Of a DNA stretch of 64,000 nucleotides, positions 57,157 to 64,000 are shown piece after piece. The translations under genes were made by a program, and so were the position numbers. The stretch's first letter is position 1. Each line of letters begins with the position of its first letter. This DNA is from Tanypteryx hageni (taxonomy: Eukaryota > Arthropoda > Insecta > Odonata > Petaluridae). A model generated the notes under the pieces. The model worked only from the letters and a program-made list of their open reading frames with translations, did not search any database and was not told where the DNA came from. The stretch lies in NCBI GenBank assembly GCA_028673005.1, contig CM054115.1, positions 191,464,370-191,528,369 on the forward strand, read 5' to 3'.

Positions 57157-57637
57157 TTAATTAGAAGGGACTAGTTAGCCTTCTCCCGCCTTGCCGACGA
57201 CCGACCCATGCGGAATACAATACCCGTAACCTGTGTTTTGCCTGAAGCAGAAGCGCCACAGCTACGAGCGATAATAGCTTGCACCTGCACGCACGGAAGT
57301 GCAAAAGAGCTTGATATTACTCGAAAGTGCCAATCAGAACTCAGGGCTCTCGGCGAGCATTCTCTAATTTCCCGTTTTTTTGTCAAATTACCCATTGTGC
57401 GTCGTGCGGCTCGCGTCCACCACGTGATTTAGCGTGTCTTTTTTCCATTCGTGGCTTACTCTCAGGCCGCATAGGGCAAGGGTATCTCAGAGCCTGGGAA
57501 ATGTAAAGTTGCGATTCCAGGCCCCGAGAGGAAGCGGGTGGTGAGTGGGTCAGTGGAATCTCACTGTCAGCGGCATTCCCCTGATACCCGCAAGTTAGCC
57601 TTGGGAAGGGACTTTCTGTGGCTGCCCTCTTACATTA

Positions 57638-58149
57638 ATATGTAAATGCTAAGAACCTTGAAAATTAAAGCAATTATTACTTCATGAGTATTTATTGTTT
57701 AAATAAGGTATATATTTTCTATTTAGTCTTGCTACAGTTTATAGATAGCATGAGCCAGTACATTCTCTTCAAAACTTAAAAAAATAAGTGCATACATCTT
57801 TAAAATATCATCTTTGAAAAATATATTTGAAAATCACGCAGTGACAGCATAACAGCAAAAGAACGTAAAGAAAACTTACGCTCAAGTAATATAAGGCAGG
57901 CCAATGTATACCAACATGAAGAATACATTAGGCACGGGTGGCAACAAGATGTATATTATTAAAATTTACCCTTCGATAAACACACTAATTTTAGAAAAGT
58001 ATTATTGGTCGAATATTCAAAGCGGTAATGAATTCAGGGTGAAAGCACTCATTTCGCTTATAATTACTACGAACAGGTTAATTTATAACTAAATTAGTAA
58101 ACTAACACTAGTTATGAATAGTAATAATTTGGTCGCTTTTTCACGTAGG
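57638..58149. other. No gene recognised
   Basis: AT-rich spacer between the Jockey-group LINE and the second piggyBac relic. Confidence 0.5.
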
Positions 58150-58404
58150 TACCTAACTTACTCGTAGCTGCTCTGCAAGCTGTCTGATGAATTTTCTTTG
58201 CGAAATTTTAATACCAGTTACAGCTGTATATATCAAGAAAGCATTTATTGCCCCCAAATCAAGAATTTTATACAATGTATGTCCGTCTAACACATTCTCA
58301 TGGACGTTGTTGAGTTCCGCGAGATTCTTATCAGAACATAAATCGCGCCTACGAGTCATTTTACTTACACAATTCTGTGCAAATGCACACGTGGCTACCT
58401 GCAC
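58150..58404 (-). pseudogene. piggyBac transposase C-terminal relic
   Basis: The minus-strand frame contains YKILDLGAINAFLIYTAVTG then KFIRQLAEQL, which aligns residue by residue with the LDLAGINAWVIYKAVTG ... FIQRLP segment of the transposase remnant at 778-1,242. The upstream part (RRRDLCSDKNLAELNNVHEN) is poorly conserved and the Cys-rich tail is lost. No TIRs were found around it, so it is an old fragment of the same lineage. Confidence 0.6.
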
Positions 58405-59293
58405 GTTATTGCGCGTCTAATACCGCCAAAGAAAGACTGAGGACAGGGCACTTTGAGATAAAATAGGTGGAAGAAAATATCTGCAAGTTCAAACCTGCAC
58501 ACACTATGCTGCATTTTCGGGACAGAAGACGATGGAGTGATGAATGGAAGCGAAAATGAGAGGGGGAATTGGGGAGGGAGAGAGATAGAGGGAACGCAGA
58601 GTTGAATGCAAGGAACAGCTGAAAAAACATTAATTTAATATCATTAGCTGCGATAAAATGGAAGCGTATTGGTATTCTATGTTGAAGAAAATACGTTTCA
58701 TTCTACACTCGGTCCAAAATGACCCATTCTGACGACCGAGGTAAATTTCCTTATGCACGTAGATCCAATATTACGCGGACAATGGGGTTCAAGATATTTG
58801 ACCGCGTTATAAGTGACTCCGCGTTATATTGCATTTACCCATTTTTTATTACATGCAGTTACAGCCAACGCCATGAACCTACCAGTCAGAAATGGCATTG
58901 CGGTAACCATTATCCGCGAAAACGGGCGAAATAAAAAGAGAAAAGAATACAGCAGTTAAAAATATTTTGTTTTGAAAATTTGAAATAAATAATTTATTTT
59001 TTAATGTTCCACTTCAAAGAACAAACATTTACTGAATAACAACGTCCGTGATTACAAGTTCAATATCAACATACTTTTATCGTCAATAAAGAGTACATGT
59101 AACGGAAAGGCAACTAAAGTTTGCAATCGGCCGTTGACGTTCTCCAGACTACATTGCTTTTTCAAACGAATGAATCTAGGGTCAACTGCCTTACGCTTTC
59201 CTTTTTCTTCTTTTTCGCGATTTCTATAAGCGATTTCAAATGAAGAATATGAATTCTGTCTACGCTGTCAGATTCAAGCCAGTGGAGCCAGGT

Positions 59294-60171
59294 TTACAAT
59301 CCTGCGATAGTCTCGGTTATCTTTGGGGGTGAGGGAGTTGGATCGTCTTCATGTTCGTCACTGCTCTGAGGCTCATCACATAAAGTGACACAACGTTGAG
59401 AACGTAGAGCGTTTGCTGCAATTGTATGATCACTTAAGCGTTCAAAAACAGAGCACTTGTGATCAATATGGATCCATTCGTCTATGTCATGAATAAAAGT
59501 ATTTGCAACCAGCTCCTGGTACACTGACTCTGCTTTATTAACATCCTCTTGGGTGAACTCTTTGAACTAGTTCTCAGAATCAGACTCGTCACTCATTTAC
59601 TTGCTAACGTGTGGTCAGCTAGCATGCGGTAACTAAGACCAATTTAATCACAGTTGTAAATTTGTTCGGGAACGTAGCCACCTTCTTGGATAATAATTTT
59701 TAACTGCGACGGGAAATCATCAGCTGCCTGACTGTCTGGTGATCGAATTTTAGCGAAAATCGCAACTTTACGAATCCCTTGCCTTTTTTTAATCGGCCGA
59801 GCCAAGTCTTGTTTGCTTTGAACAATTTGCCATCTGGCGGTACTCCACGCCGGTTATCCAAGTCCTACTTTATTTGTTCGGCCTGACTTCTGATAATCTC
59901 TCCAGATAGAATGAATACGTCTTTATCTAGAGGATCGTCACTGGCTGTCTTTAGGCGTTTAATTTTCAGGCCTTCACTTGCATCATAGGTAGTTGTTGCT
60001 TGCCGGAGACTGGCTTCGTCTTTTTTGTATCCACTTAGTGTAGATTCACCAACAACCATAACACGCGACATATGCGCTTTTGGCTTTCCAGACTTTAGTA
60101 CATCCATGTAGCTAACTTTTCTTGTAGCACTCAAGGTTTTCTTTCCTTTTTTGCAAACTTTTAGGAGGCAT
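59294..60171 (-). pseudogene. Tigger transposase with catalytic core deleted
   Basis: Begins at ATG 60,171 (MPPKSLQKRKEN). After a frameshift the first HTH reads SYMDVLKSGKPKAHMSRVMVVGESTLSGYKK (family: LxxGxxxxxVAxxFGVGxSTVxxIKK), followed by DPLDKDVFILSGEIIRSQAEQ from the CENP-B-like second HTH. Then at 59,850-59,620 TWLGRLKK, RQGIRKVAIFAK, EEGYVPEQ-like QEGGYVPEQIYNCD, a stop where the conserved Glu of DETG should be, and GLSYRMLADHTLASK. The rest of the DDE domain is missing and the frame jumps to the acidic C-terminal tail with DESDSEN and DEHEDDPTPSPP, ending at 59,294. Confidence 0.75.
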
Positions 60172-60394
60172 TTTCAATAAAAATCTAAAAATAAGTGATT
60201 TACACAAACAGCCAACATTTAATATTAAATAAGCATCAATCAATAATGCAGCGTGGAATTTATATACACCACTGAACTTACCGTGGGCAAACTTCAATCA
60301 CAACACAAAAATCGGGGAATAGATGAAGAAGAACTCAAAACACGGTGAAAATAATTACATAAAATATAAACTTCAAATATAGCTATATCTCCGA

Positions 60395-60760
60395 CAGCTA
60401 GGCTGTCATCTTCAGCAATGTCATTGGTTGGCTGTGTGGGGTATTTTACTAGGGATGACCGTTAGGGAAGTGGTGGGGAAAGTGAAAGGTGATTGTGTAG
60501 TGACTAACTTAAATAACTGCGAATAAGAGATGGGACCAAAGTCCTTATTCATTATGTTTTTTTTTGTTTTTGTAAATATAAATTTTTTCGTACTCATCTA
60601 GTTTGTTGTGGTTAGTGAAGGTTTTGAGGAGTTTCAAATTTTCCGTTGGAATGGTGTGATGGGTGGTGTAAATATGTGACGCGACGCTGGACTTGTCTAT
60701 TCTGTTATATCTGTAATACGCTAGAATTGAGGACAATACGCGATCATTTCGGATAGACTA
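60395..60760 (-). pseudogene. Fragment resembling the C terminus of a Penelope-like/GIY-YIG retroelement protein
   Basis: The minus-strand frame 60,736-60,545 has SSVASHIYTTHHTI, NLKLLKTFTNHNKLDEYEKI and YIYKNKKK, matching the order SxxAxHxxxxxHxI..LxxxxxxxKLxxxExxxIxK found at the end of GIY-YIG-containing retroelement proteins. Downstream, minus-strand CTGAAGATGACAGCCTAGCTGTCGG forms a stem-loop typical of sequences just after such ORFs. It lies inside the Tigger leader, so it is probably a nested insertion. Weak, by-eye similarity. Confidence 0.35.
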
Positions 60761-60889
60761 TATGTCTATAATCAAAGATGTTTGTGGAGAATTTGAGTGA
60801 AAACTATGTAATTACAAAAAGGAAAAAAACGGGGTCCAACCATTTCCCACGTTATAAGGATTCCCGCGTTATATTGGGTCTACAGTGTA

Positions 60890-62275
60890 CTTAAGTAATG
60901 ACATACTGTCATTACAAGATTAAAATCTCTTTTGGGTAAATACCTTCTAAAATGATTAAAAGTCACCAGAGCAAATTGGGTTCAAGATCATATTACAGTA
61001 GAAAAACGCATTCAAATTCTCCTTCGGATCAAATTGACCCGTACGGGCGTTCTGATGTTTAGGCTCTATATAGTGGCGGGTATGCCACTTATCCTGACTT
61101 AGTTTCCGACCACTAACTATCTATCTGCTAGTAAGCCATAATGAATTGATTTCGTTTATTATCATTTTACATGAACTTAAGACTTTGTGCCACGATATTC
61201 ATCAGGTTTTTGCGACGACCGCTCAAATCTTTTAACTTTTAGTATTTAATTTGATACTCCGAATTATAAATATATGTATTTGGCTAATGGAAAATTTTGA
61301 AAGGTCATGACATGCTGTTTTTTATAAATTATATCTAAGTTTTACACTTATTTTTGGTTTGATAAAAAATATTCTAGTTATAATGTATCTTATAAATGAA
61401 AGCTGCTAGATTTTTCTGTTGATTTTCCTGTTTGGCGACACACAGAGGGCACGTGCTCCGCCGCTGTTAAGGGTATTCATTTTGAAGTTCCGCAACAACA
61501 AATAGCCATTGCTTTTAAGCGCTTTTGCTTTAATATGGTAAATAAGGAAAGCCAATATAAAACTACGTTCTCTCATTCGAAATGAATTCGTTGCATTAAG
61601 CGTCGACTTAATTTATTTTCATATCACGTATGTTCAAACCATGCGATCGTTCAATTTATTAAAATGAAAGCGCGTTAATCACCGAATAATATCATAAACG
61701 CCGTGCGTGGCATTTTGTTCAAACAAATTTATGCCAAAATAAGCAAAGGCATTTCGGCTAATAACCGACATTTATTACTGGAGAGTTTCAAACAATTAAT
61801 TAGTATCGTGAAATGACAAATATATTAACACGTTTATGTGAATGTTTTATTATGGCCATCCGATGTTTGATCGAAATTTTGCATCTCAAACAATGACGGA
61901 AAGCTAAAAAGACTCTTTTCATACATAATCTCGGTTTCGAAATCCAAATTGAACGCGTAGGAACACTAAGCGGAATAAGTGACAACCTTCGAGCAGAGAA
62001 ACATTCGAGTTACGGCGAAAGGACAAAATAATTAGGCTGTCTACTCACTCTTATCCGACCCAATTAGGAGAATTTATATTCTTTCGATCGTTCTAAATTC
62101 CATAAGTGGACACAGCCATGTATTGGAAATGAGGATTACAGGGCTTTAAAGAGCGACGTTAGCGGACGTGCTATGGCGGCGGAATCTCTTTTAATAGATT
62201 GAGATTCTCCGAATTAACTAGATTGTCTTCAGAGGCGTAATGTTAGCGGAGAGATAGAGAGGGTGGGAGTTAATG
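60890..62275. other. No gene recognised; high-complexity block 61,540-62,220
   Basis: The block 61,540-62,220 has balanced, non-repetitive sequence with many TAAT/ATTA cores (TTAATTTATT, CAATTAATTAG, TTTATTATGG). It has no long open frame on either strand. It could be a conserved non-coding or regulatory segment but nothing here proves that. Confidence 0.3.
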
Positions 62276-62280
62276 CATGC

Positions 62281-62580
62281 TCACAGACACAGTAACGCAC
62301 ACACACACTCACACACAACAACGCACACACACACACACATATGCTAGTGCTTCGTTCAAAGGGAGAGGATGGAAAGATTATTGGAGTGGCAGTGAAACGG
62401 AGTAATAAGTGGAGAAAGGGAGGGAAAGAAGGAAGGAGGAGGAAAGGGGAAATAACGAATGAGTACAATTGGGGAAAAGAGAAGGAAATGTTTAGAGGGG
62501 GTAGAGTGGGAGAGAGAGGTGGGGAAAGAGGGTAATAGAGAGGGTGTATGTTATAGATGTAGACAGAGAGAGAGAGAGAG
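62281..62580. repeat. Imperfect (CA)n followed by a purine-rich (GA)n-like tract
   Basis: CACACACA runs at 62,281-62,339 and then a GGA/GAGA-rich stretch ending in AGAGAGAGAGAGAGAG at 62,564-62,580. The Arg/Lys/Gly-rich open frame 62,341-62,535 is an artefact. Confidence 0.9.
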
Positions 62581-64000
62581 ACGCTTGATGTTTCGCGTCG
62601 TCGGCTGCTCTCGCTGATTCGGAGAGCGTTTCGTGGATTTGGGTCACGGCTGCCCTATCTTACGCGACACGAAGATTGCGTCCCCAATCTGCGCGGCGCT
62701 GTTAAAATGCTTCCGAGGGATTCTCGACATTAATAATGGCAGCAAAAATGTCGATATCTCGGGAAAAATAATTTCAGAGGTTTATAATGCGGTAAAAAAT
62801 TGGTAGATATTGCTTTGACTATTCTTTACACTTGCTTTGCGTTTATAAAACAACTTTGTCGACACGTTTCGCTATTATACTTATAATTTAGAATTATATA
62901 ATGTAATGTCCTTAAATTTTGTCAATTATATTTAGGAAAAATATTTCATATCATTTCAGTTCCGTTTCTTCCCCAAGAAAATAATTTCCTTTATGATTTG
63001 AGGGTTAATTACTGCAATTAAATATAGGAAACATGAAATAACAGGAAAAGTTCACAATTTATGGAATTTTATTTAATTCAACATCTTGACTGTAATTATT
63101 GTACTAAAATGTGCTACATTAATTATTTTTGTCTTACAGCCGCAGCATAATTTAAGTTTTAACTAACAATAAGTACCTTATGTTCTCCTAGTGAGTTATC
63201 GATGGAAATTGCAGTACTCGGTCGGTCGAATTCGCAATGAAACGCCCTTAATGGAAAAAAGTATACTTCTTATGATCTTACAAGATTGATTCAGTGTGTC
63301 CATAATCACATTCCCTATTACAAAACTTTCCCTTATCTTAAAGATGCTTCTCTGCATTAATTGCTTCCTCCATAAGATAATGTCAAATTTAGATGAGAGT
63401 TATATTCAGATCAGATGTCTTCAACTATATAAAATACTAGGTATTTTAAGAGTACTCCCTAACAATCAAACACCCATTATTTCGTCGGAGACATTCTTCC
63501 TATCCAACAGGGAGATTCTATTCCCCTGGAATGAAGATTCATCTAACAATTATAAGTCTACTTCTGTCCCTTTGTGGCACCCTCTGTCACGCTATAAAAA
63601 TTCGATTAACTCGATATTGAAACAAGATACATTTTTGGGCATTTGGCTGGAATGATCGACTCACATATTGTAATTTGATGAAGAAAAGATATCTCAAAAA
63701 ATGACCTTGGTTCAACTCCGAGGTAGGTATTTCTCTTTCCCATATGATAGTACGTAAATATTGACTTTTTGACTTGCAGGCTTTTATTCTTTGTGAGATC
63801 TAAATTAGAAAGAATTAACCTTTGATCTTCGGATCTAGCTCACTCAAAGAAAAAATTATGAAGTTTTTTACTGTTCATCTTTTCATGCCTACTATTCGAA
63901 ATTTCTCATGTTAAATATTTAATTCACATATTTTAGGGAAATCTTGGTATTTAATTGGGATGTTGCCTTGCCAAACAATTACATTGTTAAACCTCAAAAT
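62581..64000. other. No gene recognised
   Basis: A GC-richer unique patch at 62,580-62,760 is followed by AT-rich sequence. The open frame at 63,296-63,655 is open but AT-driven and matches nothing I recognise. Confidence 0.45.

Larger units (their letters stand above)
53523..57629 (-). mobile_element. Jockey-group non-LTR retrotransposon, GC-rich, RT core deleted
   Basis: A minus-strand element standing out by its high GC content. Order from the right: 5' UTR (57,157-57,629), gag-like ORF1 (55.5-57.16 kb), endonuclease, then the N terminus and the extreme C terminus of RT with the middle missing at about 54,020. TTACATTA occurs at both 53,515-53,522 and 57,630-57,637, a tentative 8-bp target duplication. 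No clean poly-A tail is visible at the left end. GC-rich ORFs and this gag-EN-RT layout suit Jockey/R1-type LINEs. Confidence 0.75.
58756..60887 (-). mobile_element. Tigger/pogo-superfamily DNA transposon, internally deleted
   Basis: The right end carries CACTGTAGACCC followed by AATATAACGCGGGAATCC (read on the minus strand; 60,887 leftward) and is bordered by TA. The left end carries the corresponding CACGTAGATCCAATATTACGCGG at 58,756, also with GCGTTATA motifs. Terminal sequences of this type with a TA target belong to Tigger elements. A broken Tigger transposase lies inside on the minus strand, and an unrelated fragment interrupts the right-hand leader at 60.3-60.8 kb. Confidence 0.75.

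Noticed and set aside
63296..63655. Open frame of 119 codons near the right edge
   Set aside because: First codon is GTG; the first ATG gives about 103 residues with no recognisable domain, signal or splice context in AT-rich DNA.

Overview
This is an AT-rich eukaryotic window with no convincing host gene. It reads as intergenic or intronic DNA of an arthropod, most likely an insect with a repeat-rich genome. Reasons: no bacterial-style dense ORFs; several clades of non-LTR retrotransposons, piggyBac, Tigger/pogo and MULE DNA transposons; a CR1-like family ending in CTACAT-type repeats; and a decayed copy of a multi-copy arthropod protein family of unknown function (motif GERFHQDI). Species cannot be named from the sequence.

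Layout. 1-3,953: CR1-like LINE copy A, split by a piggyBac element (511-1,804) with perfect 13-bp TIRs and TTAA duplication. 4,554-5,073: orphan LINE ORF1-like relic (minus). 5,076-6,840: a 1.7-kb purine-only-like GGAGA tract with a 219-bp insert. 6.8-12.9 kb: AT-rich, no gene. 12.9-13.7 kb: RTE relic; 13.98 kb: tRNA-Gly-like SINE head; 14.1-14.8 kb: LINE 3' end; 14.9-15.2 kb: polypyrimidine tract. 16.2-23.3 kb (minus): a second LINE family (EN+RT), opened by CR1-like copy B (18,188-21,649). 23,759-28,340: CR1-like copy C, full length (5' UTR, ORF1 with an SGNH/esterase domain, ORF2 with EN+RT, 3' UTR). 29,013-30,693: 5'-truncated RTE with a 12-bp target duplication; 30.9-31.8 kb: second RTE relic; 31.9-33.1 kb: CR1 copy D. 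33,952-35,172: pseudogene of the GERFHQDI family. 35.6-36.6 kb: interspersed repeat. 38,974-42,132: CR1-like copy E, a diverged lineage. 42.6 kb (CA)n; 45.0 kb (GACAGACAGACG)n. 47.1-47.4 kb: a speculative small secreted-protein exon. 48,398-50,327: MULE transposon with tandemly repeated termini. 53.5-57.6 kb: GC-rich Jockey-group LINE with the RT core deleted. 58.2 kb: piggyBac relic. 58.8-60.9 kb: Tigger element with an internal deletion and a foreign fragment inside it. 61-64 kb: unassigned.

How it fits together. The window is a record of successive insertions: DNA transposon into LINE, LINE into LINE, MULE into a tandem duplication, a retroelement-like fragment in Tigger. Every element has at least one visible disabling lesion. 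The most informative signal is that CR1 copies A and B carry the same set of inactivating mutations although they sit in different sites, so an already dead template appears to have been copied in trans. I found no clear case of a wholly new biological system; the best leads are listed as findings.
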